Assembly (NCBI GenBank): GCA_019162915.1
Contig: JAFLKZ010000122.1
Location: 1-11,572, forward strand
DNA length: 11,572 bases
DNA from: Campylobacteraceae bacterium
GTDB taxonomy: Bacteria > Campylobacterota > Campylobacteria > Campylobacterales > Sulfurospirillaceae
Direction: 5' to 3'
Below, piece by piece: positions 1-5,600 of the stretch. The notes beneath the pieces were generated by a model. The model did not search any database, had not been told where the DNA came from, and was given only the letters and a program-made list of their open reading frames with translations. Made by a program: the position numbers and the translations under genes. Positions within the stretch are counted from its first letter, which is position 1; every line of letters starts with the position of its first letter.

Positions 1-556
1 CTACTCCCGTAATCGTTCCACCAGTTCCTACTGCTGCGATAAAAATATCTACTTTACCATCAGTGTCTTTCCAAATCTCTTGCCCTGTTGTTTCATAATG
101 AATAGCAGGATTAGACTCATTAGCGAACTGTTGTGGTACAAAAGAATTTGGTGTTTGCTCACTAAGTTCATTTGCTTTATCAACAGCACCTTTCATACCA
201 AATACAGGATCTGTTAAAACAAGCTCAGCACCAAGTGCCGCAAGTAATTTGCGTCGCTCAACACTCATAGAACTTGGCATTGTTAGGATGAGTTTTATTC
301 CAAGACTGGCACAAACCGTTGCAAGCCCAATACCTGTGTTGCCACTGGTTGGTTCTATAATAATCGAATTTTTATCTATCAGTCCTTTTGCAAGAGCAGT
401 TTTAATCATATTAAAACCAATTCTATCTTTTACGGAGTGTGAAGGATTTAGAAACTCACATTTTCCAAGTACGAGAGCGTCTGATTGCTCAGAGGCAACA
501 TTGAGTTTTACAAGAGGTGTATTTCCGATGAGTTCTGTAACATTTTGAGCATACAT
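1..556 (-). CDS. cysK: Cysteine synthase (O-acetylserine sulfhydrylase), 3' end missing
   Basis: Cytoplasmic PLP enzyme that makes L-cysteine from O-acetylserine and sulfide. The 185 visible codons start at the ATG at 556, preceded by GGAAT at a normal distance, and run off the left edge; full-length family members have about 300 residues, so roughly the last 115 are missing. Visible landmarks are the N-terminal TELIGNTPLVKL stretch, SVKDR with the PLP-binding lysine at residue 43, the substrate loop EPTSGNTGIGLA, and near the edge GTGGTITG, which holds the PLP phosphate. It is the third gene of the metY-rrf2-cysK unit, 11 bp after the regulator. CysK and CysM (which can prefer thiosulfate or other donors) are hard to separate on a partial sequence, but the SGNTG loop and NPSHSVKDR context favour a CysK-type enzyme. 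The family assignment is firm; the exact paralogue is less so. Confidence 0.95.
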   Translation of the reverse strand, partial: MYAQNVTELIGNTPLVKLNVASEQSDALVLGKCEFLNPSHSVKDRIGFNMIKTALAKGLIDKNSIIIEPTSGNTGIGLATVCASLGIKLILTMPSSMSVERRKLLAALGAELVLTDPVFGMKGAVDKANELSEQTPNSFVPQQFANESNPAIHYETTGQEIWKDTDGKVDIFIAAVGTGGTITGV

Positions 557-567
557 GATAAATTCCT

Positions 568-981
568 TTATATACTATAATTTAATTGGCTATTAAGACG
601 CTGAGCGTAAACTTCAAATTCTGAAAGAGGAATGTTAAATATCTCTTGAAGCTTAGCATTCCTCTCTTCGTAAAAGGCCTTTAAAATAGGATTTTTTACC
701 TCAAGCTCGGTGATAGAAAGATTGCCTTCAAGTGCCACAAGAATATCTTTAATCAAAATATCATTCGGGCTTTTAGCCAAAAGATATCCACCATGAGCCC
801 CTCGCACACTGGTAACAAGCCCTGCTTGTCGAAGCATTATCAAAAGCTGTTCTAGGTAATTTTGAGGAATCTCAGCACTTGTTGAGATATCCTTTATTTG
901 TACAGGTTTATTTGTTTTAGATAAAAATAGTTGATACATGGCACTTAGTCCATAAGTTCCTTTAGTTGATAGTAATGACAT
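568..981 (-). CDS. Rrf2-family transcriptional repressor, CymR-like, no Fe-S cysteines
   Basis: A 137-residue Rrf2-family DNA-binding protein with the usual family length. The N-terminal STKGTYGLSAM start and the winged-helix core around residues 25-70 (NYLEQLL, LRQAGLVTSVRGAHGGYLLA) are typical. There is not a single cysteine, so the [2Fe-2S] or [4Fe-4S] ligands of IscR, NsrR and RsrR are absent. This matches the cysteine-metabolism repressor CymR of Firmicutes, which also has no cluster. The protein ends in Asn-Tyr-Ser-Ile. A C-terminal Ile is the hallmark of peptides that dock into the CysK active site, as in the CysE tail, and by my recollection CymR also ends in Ile. The start is preceded by TAAGGAAT, which overlaps the metY stop. 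Placement between metY and cysK suggests it controls this operon, probably including itself. The Rrf2 family is certain; a CymR-like role is inferred. Confidence 0.93.
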   Translation of the reverse strand: MSLLSTKGTYGLSAMYQLFLSKTNKPVQIKDISTSAEIPQNYLEQLLIMLRQAGLVTSVRGAHGGYLLAKSPNDILIKDILVALEGNLSITELEVKNPILKAFYEERNAKLQEIFNIPLSEFEVYAQRLNSQLNYSI

Positions 982-989
982 ATTATTCC

Positions 990-2252
990 TTACCCTAAAG
1001 CAATTTTTAAATCTTCTATTAAATCATCAGCATTTTCAAGACCAATACTAAGACGTATAAGCCCCGCTTTGACTCCAATTTTTTCAAGTTCAGCGACTGG
1101 GACTTGTTGGTGTGTGGTACTAGCTGGATGGGTAATGATAGATTTTGAGTCTCCAATATTGACGACTACACTAAAAAGCTTTGTTGTGTTTAGGATATGT
1201 TTTGCAAACTCTAAACTTTCTACTTCAAAATTAAAAAGTCCAGAAGTCTGTCCATCTTTAAAATACTTGAGTGCTTTATCATGTTGAGGGTCGCTCTCTA
1301 ACGCTGGATAAGAAACATTTTTTACTTTTGGATGTGATTTAAGAAATTTTGCAACTTTATAAGCATTTCTTGAATGTTCTTTTATTCTAATAGAAAGAGT
1401 CTCTAATCCTTGAATAAGTAACCAAGAGTTAAAAGGAGAAATGGTAGCCCCGATATCTCTAATAAGAGAAAGTCTTATCCTTAGTGTGAAAAGAGGTAAG
1501 GGCAAGGTTGCATAGACAAGTCCATGATAACTCTCATCTGGCTCATTAAACTGAGGATAACGAGGATTTCCGATAAGTTTTGCATTAAGCTCTTTAGCGG
1601 CTACGATTAATCCACCAATAGCGCTTCCTTGTCCTGATATATATTTGCTAGCGCTGTGAACGACAACATCAACCCCAAGCGTTAAAGGCTGTAACAAGAT
1701 AGGTGTTGCTACGGTATTGTCTGCAACAGAAATAATGTTATATTTTTTAGCTATCTCTACAATTTTTTCAATATTGGGAATAGCGATTTGTGGATTTGAA
1801 AGTGTTTCAAAAAAGATAGCTTTTGTTTTGTCATCGATGAGTGCTTCTAAATCATCTGCGCTATCACTGTTAAAAACTTTTGCTGTTATACCAAAACGCT
1901 TTAATGTATGGGTAAGTAGTGTTGTTGCTCCACCATAAATTTTATTAGCAACGATGATGTTATCACCTACTTCAGCTAGATTGGCGATAGCATAAAAAAT
2001 AGCAGCTTGTCCACTCGCAGTAGCAATTCCTGCTTCTCCAGATTCAACTGCTGCAATACGCGCTTCTAAAACATCCGTAGTAGGATTATTGAGTCTTGTA
2101 TAAATCGGTCCTAATTCTCTTAGTGCAAAACGGTCAGCTGCACAATCAGCAGTTTCAAAATCATACGCTGTTGTTTGATAGATAGGAACTGACATTGCTC
2201 CAAAATTTTGCTTATCGTATCCGTGATGTAAAGCTAAAGTCTCTTGTGTCAT
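990..2252 (-). CDS. metY: O-acetylhomoserine sulfhydrylase (aminocarboxypropyltransferase)
   Basis: Cytoplasmic PLP enzyme of the Cys/Met-metabolism fold (cystathionine gamma-synthase family). It turns O-acetylhomoserine and sulfide into homocysteine, the direct-sulfhydrylation route to methionine. At 420 residues it has the MetY length; the cystathionine synthases MetB and MetC are nearer 380-400. Landmarks are YTRLNNPTTDVLE (about 51-64), ASGQAAIFYAI (79-89), VADNTVATP with Asp178 contacting the PLP nitrogen, and VVHSASKYISGQG with the Schiff-base Lys203. The long segment after the active-site lysine (LNAKLIGNPRYPQFNEPDESYHG) is typical of MetY rather than MetB. The start ATG follows AAAAGGAATT. 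It is the first gene of the sulfur operon, 8 bp ahead of the Rrf2 regulator, with its own near-consensus promoter. MetZ (O-succinylhomoserine) is the main alternative and is less likely. Confidence 0.95.
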   Translation of the reverse strand: MTQETLALHHGYDKQNFGAMSVPIYQTTAYDFETADCAADRFALRELGPIYTRLNNPTTDVLEARIAAVESGEAGIATASGQAAIFYAIANLAEVGDNIIVANKIYGGATTLLTHTLKRFGITAKVFNSDSADDLEALIDDKTKAIFFETLSNPQIAIPNIEKIVEIAKKYNIISVADNTVATPILLQPLTLGVDVVVHSASKYISGQGSAIGGLIVAAKELNAKLIGNPRYPQFNEPDESYHGLVYATLPLPLFTLRIRLSLIRDIGATISPFNSWLLIQGLETLSIRIKEHSRNAYKVAKFLKSHPKVKNVSYPALESDPQHDKALKYFKDGQTSGLFNFEVESLEFAKHILNTTKLFSVVVNIGDSKSIITHPASTTHQQVPVAELEKIGVKAGLIRLSIGLENADDLIEDLKIALG

Positions 2253-2280
2253 TTTAATTCCTTTTTAGTTTGTTGATGAA

Positions 2281-2309
2281 AGTATAGGATAATTGTAATT
2301 TAATGTCAA
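2281..2309 (-). promoter_or_regulatory. sigma70 promoter of the metY-rrf2-cysK operon
   Basis: Read on the minus strand, TTGACA (2304-2309) is followed after exactly 17 bp by TATACT (2281-2286), a near-perfect vegetative promoter. The predicted start is near 2274, giving a leader of about 22 nt before the metY ATG. A second TTGAC overlaps just upstream. The full -35 is notable, because in this phylum most promoters rely on the -10 alone. A palindrome TCAATTGA (2311-2318) abuts the -35 and an imperfect dyad ATTACTAGTGAT lies at 2323-2334; both are candidate operator halves for the Rrf2 regulator. Confidence 0.8.
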
Positions 2310-2310
2310 G

Positions 2311-2334
2311 TCAATTGATAAGATTACTAGTGAT
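2311..2334. promoter_or_regulatory. Candidate operator upstream of the metY -35
   Basis: It combines a perfect 8-bp palindrome, TCAATTGA (2311-2318), lying 1 bp from the -35 box, and an imperfect 12-bp dyad, ATTACTAGTGAT (2323-2334, 5 of 6 positions paired). Position next to a strong promoter and beside an Rrf2 gene is the only support; such short AT-rich palindromes also arise by chance. Confidence 0.3.
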
Positions 2335-2464
2335 TAAAATACATTGGTATAAAATTATAGAAAATAGGGTAGGGTAAATTTCTAGTAATAATGACTAAGC
2401 ATTAAAGGAAAAAAAGAAGCAATAATATTTTAATAAAAAGTAGCTAACAAGATATATAGTAGTG

Positions 2465-2484
2465 ATTATTATACATATAATAAT
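2465..2484. repeat. Near-perfect 20-bp palindrome in the divergent intergenic region
   Basis: Two 9-bp arms, ATTATTATA and TATAATAAT, are exact reverse complements around a 2-bp centre, CA. It sits about 130 bp upstream of the plus-strand -10 box and about 155 bp upstream of the minus-strand -35. It could be an operator for a dimeric regulator or a cruciform-prone spot. It contains only A and T in the arms, so chance is a serious alternative. It does not match the Fur or PerR box as I know them. Confidence 0.5.
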
Positions 2485-2505
2485 ATGTAAACATCGAAAT
2501 TATAG

Positions 2506-2517
2506 GCTTTTAAAAGC
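2506..2517. repeat. Perfect 12-bp palindrome GCTTTTAAAAGC
   Basis: All six positions of each half pair. It lies 22 bp to the right of the 20-bp AT palindrome. No known operator is recognised; listed because G and C at the ends make it less trivial than the surrounding AT-rich sequence. Confidence 0.4.
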
Positions 2518-2614
2518 ACTGTATTTAAACTAGTTAGAATTGTGTACTAACGCTTTGTTAGTGGTATTTTTAAGAGAATAAGCACTACAAAGAATGCTTT
2601 TAGAAGAGAAAAGG

Positions 2615-2643
2615 TATAATCAAAATCTTATAAATACGAGGAG
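2615..2643 (+). promoter_or_regulatory. Promoter -10 and ribosome binding site of the haem/menaquinone operon
   Basis: A perfect TATAAT (2615-2620) lies 26 bp before the ATG at 2647, with a predicted start near 2627. No -35 is recognisable at 16-18 bp, as is common for vegetative promoters of Campylobacterota. The transcript would have a leader of about 20 nt carrying the strong binding site GAGGAG (2638-2643), 3 nt before the start codon. This is the only clear promoter seen ahead of the nine-gene block. Confidence 0.7.
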
Positions 2644-2646
2644 CAA

Positions 2647-2934
2647 ATGATGTTATATGAAGATGAAGATGATTTCTTTATAGGGAGTCCTAGAAGTAAA
2701 TTCTTTGATATTATTTTTAATGCCAACAAAGATTTGGTAAAACATAAACTTTTAGATCTTATTGATAGGTATAATGCCATGGAGATTTTGCTTGAAAAAA
2801 ACCTTCAAAGTGATAATGATGCGATAGAGTCTTTGATAAAAACAACTATTTATGAAGAAGCAGACGAGATATTAAGACGAAACAATAACCTTTTTATAGC
2901 AACTATGGGAGATATTTTAACGCAACATGAGTAG
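2647..2934 (+). CDS. DUF2018 family protein (HP0242-like)
   Basis: A 95-residue, acidic, probably all-helical cytoplasmic protein without signal peptide or membrane segment. It aligns by eye along its whole length with what I remember of H. pylori HP0242: acidic start followed by F-G-P-K-DIIF-A-K-L (residues 9-33 here), a leucine-rich helix with MEILLEKNL (45-53), and a C-terminal MGDILTQHE that matches MANILSGNE. HP0242 forms an intertwined, knotted helical homodimer; its function is unknown. The gene opens the large operon and has the strongest ribosome binding site there. Codons 1 and 2 are both ATG; the first has slightly tighter spacing to GAGGAG, so starting at the second is possible. 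The next gene overlaps its end by 8 bp. Family assignment is good; no function can be given. Confidence 0.88.
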   Translation: MMLYEDEDDFFIGSPRSKFFDIIFNANKDLVKHKLLDLIDRYNAMEILLEKNLQSDNDAIESLIKTTIYEEADEILRRNNNLFIATMGDILTQHE

Positions 2935-3391
2935 GAAGATTTTGGGGATAGGGTTTTTGTGTCTGTTTACTTCAGCACTTTTGGGTCAAGTTCCTTTTGA
3001 ATACCAAAACCAATTTATCCTCAAAAAAGATGAAGTTGGGTCCATATTTATCAATCGAAAAGAGGTTTCAAAAAAACCTAAAGGTATTGATAACCCAAAC
3101 AATGAATATGTTTTGCGTCTAAGATGGACGCTGTTTGCTAATAATTCATTGATAGTTTTAGTGAATTATAGAGGCTATCCGAAACAGTATATTTTGCAAA
3201 AAAAGTATCCACTTCAAAGTGTGATAATTCCTCTTTTACCAGATGGAGAGGATGCCATGAATGGCAAAGTCTATACCAAAATAGTTTTCAATGACTTTAA
3301 TCAAAGCAATAAAGAAGTAATTTTTGATATATTTATACGAGATACAAATGAGCGCATTGCGGTTGAGTTTAAACCGAATAAAAAACTTTAG
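2927..3391 (+). CDS. Small exported protein of unknown function (Cj0540/HP0241 position)
   Basis: A 154-residue protein with a classical N-terminal signal: Ser-Arg-Lys, then a hydrophobic core (residues 5-19) and a likely cleavage near Gly20. There is no lipobox cysteine in the right place, so a lipoprotein is unlikely. The mature part is basic, has no cysteine, and alternates hydrophobic and polar residues (YVLRLRWTLF, SLIVLVNY, AVEFKP), suggesting a beta-rich periplasmic domain. I recognise no catalytic motif. It overlaps the DUF2018 gene by 8 bp (ATGAGTAG) and is followed after 8 bp by the prenyl synthase gene. Proteins at the same place in C. jejuni and H. pylori are also recorded as hypothetical or exported, as far as I recall, so the pairing with DUF2018 looks conserved. 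The start is chosen because it gives an intact signal peptide. Confidence 0.85.
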   Translation: MSRKILGIGFLCLFTSALLGQVPFEYQNQFILKKDEVGSIFINRKEVSKKPKGIDNPNNEYVLRLRWTLFANNSLIVLVNYRGYPKQYILQKKYPLQSVIIPLLPDGEDAMNGKVYTKIVFNDFNQSNKEVIFDIFIRDTNERIAVEFKPNKKL

Positions 3392-3393
3392 GA
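3390..3393 (+). promoter_or_regulatory. Ribosome binding site fixing a GTG start
   Basis: AGGA lies 6 nt before the GTG at 3400 and overlaps the upstream stop codon. The ATGs at 3393 and 3398 are in other frames and hit stops within a few codons, so GTG is the best start for the prenyl synthase. The next in-frame ATG (3424) would remove eight residues and has no comparable binding site. Confidence 0.65.
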
Positions 3394-3399
3394 TGAAAT

Positions 3400-4296
3400 G
3401 TGTTAGAAAAAGTTGAAAATTTGATGCTAGACATAGTTGCATCACTAGGCTGTTCAAGAAGTGTTGAGCTTTTTAAAAAAGTTCCTAAAGGTAAGCGATT
3501 ACGAGCTAAACTCATTCTTAAAATTGCAGGTGAAAATGATAAAGCGTTACAACTAGCTGCTATTGTTGAGCTTATCCATGCCGCTAGTTTATTGCATGAT
3601 GATGTCATTGATGATGCAGATACGAGAAGAGGGCAATGCTCTATTAATGCCGAGTATGGTGATAAAACAGCGATTATGTTGGGAGATATTCTTTATTCAA
3701 AAGGATTTAGCGAACTTACTTTTTTGCCACAAGAGGTAGCTTATAATATCTCTCATGCCGTGGCACTTCTCTCAATTGGTGAGCTTTTAGATGTAGAACT
3801 ATCACAATCATTTAATGATAATTTAGAAGCCTATTTTGATATGATTTATAAAAAAACAGCTTCTTTGATAGAAGCTTCAGCCAAAAGTGCCGCATTACTT
3901 GCTGGTAAAAATAGCGATATTTACGCACTTTATGGTAAAAATCTAGGACTTGCTTTTCAAATAATCGATGATGTTTTGGACATCACTCAGTCAAGTGAAA
4001 CACTAGGAAAACCTTCTTTAAACGACTTTAAAGAGGGCAAAACAACCCTTCCTTATCTTTACATGTACAATAAACTTTCCTCAAATGATAAAGAAATACT
4101 CCTTAGCTTGTTTCAAAAAACTTTAAACGAAAATGAAAGAAATTGGATTAAAGAGAAGATGAATGAAAGCAATGCTATAAATCTGTCCATTGAATATGCC
4201 AAAAGACTTGGTTTAGAAGCACTTGACGTGATAAAAAATGAAGAAGATGTCGGTTTGGCAAAAATCATAAAAGAGATGATAGAAAGGAATTTTTGA
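3400..4296 (+). CDS. ispB: Long-chain trans-polyprenyl diphosphate synthase
   Basis: Adds isopentenyl units to an allylic diphosphate to build the prenyl tail of menaquinone. The 298 residues show GKRLRAKL (31-38, substrate diphosphate binding), the first Asp-rich motif DDVIDD (67-72), KKTASL (151-156) and the second Asp-rich motif DDVLD (190-194) followed by GKPSLNDFKEGKTTLP (203-218). Residues four and five positions before the first motif are Ser63 and Ala62; small residues here, rather than the aromatic ones of FPP or GGPP synthases, allow long products (about C30 to C40). It is somewhat short compared with E. coli IspB (about 323). The start is GTG. Its stop overlaps hemA by one base (TGATG). 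The ubiD gene in the same operon acts later on menaquinone, which supports the role. The exact chain length is not readable, so the symbol is by analogy. Confidence 0.92.
   Translation: MLEKVENLMLDIVASLGCSRSVELFKKVPKGKRLRAKLILKIAGENDKALQLAAIVELIHAASLLHDDVIDDADTRRGQCSINAEYGDKTAIMLGDILYSKGFSELTFLPQEVAYNISHAVALLSIGELLDVELSQSFNDNLEAYFDMIYKKTASLIEASAKSAALLAGKNSDIYALYGKNLGLAFQIIDDVLDITQSSETLGKPSLNDFKEGKTTLPYLYMYNKLSSNDKEILLSLFQKTLNENERNWIKEKMNESNAINLSIEYAKRLGLEALDVIKNEEDVGLAKIIKEMIERNF
4285..4288 (+). promoter_or_regulatory. Ribosome binding site choosing the hemA ATG
   Basis: AGGA, within AAAGGAAT, lies 7 nt before the ATG at 4296. The in-frame TTG at 4293 is only 4 nt away and would add one residue, so the ATG is preferred; it also gives the family-typical Met-His-Tyr start. 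Confidence 0.7.
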
Positions 4297-5600
4297 TGCA
4301 CTACCTCACGGTTAGCTTTACACACAAAAATACAGATATAAGCGTTAGAGAAAAACTCTCCTTCAATAGTGAAGAGAAGAGTAGAAATTTTATGGATAAA
4401 CTTAAAATTTGTGATGAAATGAATGAAGTGATATTGCTTTCCACCTGCAATAGAGTCGAAATCATCGCTAGTATTAGTAATTGTCAAGCTTCTTTAAATT
4501 ATATTTTTGATCTTTTAAGTTATATCTCGGATGTTCCTAGAGATGAGTTAGAAGGACGAGCAGATGTTTATGAAGATAATGGCGCTATTCATCATCTCTT
4601 TACGGTTTGCACCTCACTTGATAGCCTTGTTATTGGTGAAACACAAATTGCTGGGCAGCTTAAAGAGGCTTTTAAATTTGCTTTTGAGAATGGATATTGT
4701 GGACAAAAATTAGGTCGTGCTATGCACCACGCTTTTAGATGTGCGGCAGAAGTTCGAAGTCGAACTGATATCTCTAAAAGCCCTGTTTCTGTTTCGAGTG
4801 TTGCTGTGAGTAAAGCAAAAGATTTACTAGGTAATCTTGGTGGACTTTCTGCACTGGTTGTAGGAGCGGGAGAGATGAGTCAATTAGCGGCGAAGCATCT
4901 TATCTCTAGTGGCGTCAACGTCATTATTATCAATAGAAATTTAGAACATGCCCAAGCTTTAGCCACTGAATTAGGTGAACTAGCCTCGGTTGCTCCTTAT
5001 GCAAAGCTTACGGAGTACATTAACCGCTACCGACTTGTCTTTACTGCTACGGGAGCACCTCATAGCGTCATTACTGATGATATGGTGGAGGAGAGAGAAT
5101 TTTCAAGATATTGGTTTGATATTGCAGTGCCAAGGGATATTGAAGTTAAAGGGCATGAAGGTTTACATGTATATGCCGTAGATGACCTTGAAGAAATAGT
5201 AAATAGAAATATGTCACTTAGAGAAGAGCAGGCTAAAATTGCTTATTCTATCGTGGGACGCTCCACGATGGACTTTTTTAAATGGTTACAAAGTATGTGT
5301 GTTGACCCTATCATCAAAGAGATACGTGACCATGCTAAAGAATGTTCTATGCAAGAGTTAGAAAAAGCAATTAAAAAAGGTTATATTCCGCAAGAGTTTC
5401 AAGAACAAGTAGCCAAAGTCTTACACCATGCCTTTAACTCTTTTTTACACTCACCGACTAAAAATCTTAAAGATGTTGCAGAAAAGCCAGAAGCCGATAC
5501 CGTAGTTCAAGCAGTACAATATATCTTTGATATCAATGAAGATCAAACTAAACGAATGAATTTATATAAATGTGAATACCAAATGGGGGGAATAAAATAA
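4296..5600 (+). CDS. hemA: Glutamyl-tRNA reductase
   Basis: First committed step of C5-pathway haem synthesis: NADPH-dependent reduction of glutamyl-tRNA(Glu) to glutamate-1-semialdehyde. The 434 residues cover the usual three parts: an N-terminal catalytic domain with LLSTCNRVEI carrying the nucleophile Cys51, GAIHHLFTVCTSLDSLVIGETQI (about 89-111) with the conserved His and the GE-QI element, a Rossmann domain with LVVGAGEMSQLAAKHL (about 187-202), and a long helical C-terminal dimerisation domain. All key residues are present and length is normal. The start overlaps the prenyl synthase stop by one base, and its own TAA overlaps the proS ATG by one base (TAATG), so translation of the three genes is probably coupled. 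The Lys-rich N-terminus that makes enterobacterial HemA unstable is absent, so that control is not expected. Confidence 0.97.
   Translation: MHYLTVSFTHKNTDISVREKLSFNSEEKSRNFMDKLKICDEMNEVILLSTCNRVEIIASISNCQASLNYIFDLLSYISDVPRDELEGRADVYEDNGAIHHLFTVCTSLDSLVIGETQIAGQLKEAFKFAFENGYCGQKLGRAMHHAFRCAAEVRSRTDISKSPVSVSSVAVSKAKDLLGNLGGLSALVVGAGEMSQLAAKHLISSGVNVIIINRNLEHAQALATELGELASVAPYAKLTEYINRYRLVFTATGAPHSVITDDMVEEREFSRYWFDIAVPRDIEVKGHEGLHVYAVDDLEEIVNRNMSLREEQAKIAYSIVGRSTMDFFKWLQSMCVDPIIKEIRDHAKECSMQELEKAIKKGYIPQEFQEQVAKVLHHAFNSFLHSPTKNLKDVAEKPEADTVVQAVQYIFDINEDQTKRMNLYKCEYQMGGIK

Larger units (their letters stand above)
2253..2646. other. 394-bp divergent intergenic region between metY and the DUF2018 operon
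   Basis: Very AT-rich non-coding stretch separating two divergent operons. It holds the metY promoter at its left end, the promoter of the large operon at its right end, palindromes at 2311-2318, 2465-2484 and 2506-2517, and a short hairpin at 2546-2562. I see no tRNA and no open frame with a ribosome binding site. An additional minus-strand TATAAT (2499-2504) could start a long metY leader or a small RNA, but no -35 supports it. Most of the region beyond the two core promoters is unexplained; the length suggests regulatory sites or a small RNA. Confidence 0.8.

Noticed and set aside
249..548. Plus-strand open frame of 99 codons opposite the start of cysK
   Set aside because: The minus strand here encodes clear CysK motifs (SVKDR, TSGNTG); the plus-strand frame is a shadow.
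2365..2374. Tandem TAGGG repeat
   Set aside because: Only two copies; no array and no sign of an iteron set or origin.
2465..2484. Fur or PerR box
   Set aside because: The palindrome is AT-rich like these boxes but does not match GATAATGATAATCATTATC or TTATAATNATTATAA as I know them, in spacing or base order.
2546..2571. Rho-independent terminator in the divergent region
   Set aside because: The stem is only 6 bp with two G-C pairs, the T tract is separated from it by four bases, and no plus-strand gene lies upstream to terminate. Kept only as part of the unexplained-gap finding.
4293..4295. TTG as the hemA start
   Set aside because: Only 4 nt from the AGGA and would add one residue before the family-typical Met-His-Tyr; the ATG at 4296 with a TGATG overlap is better.
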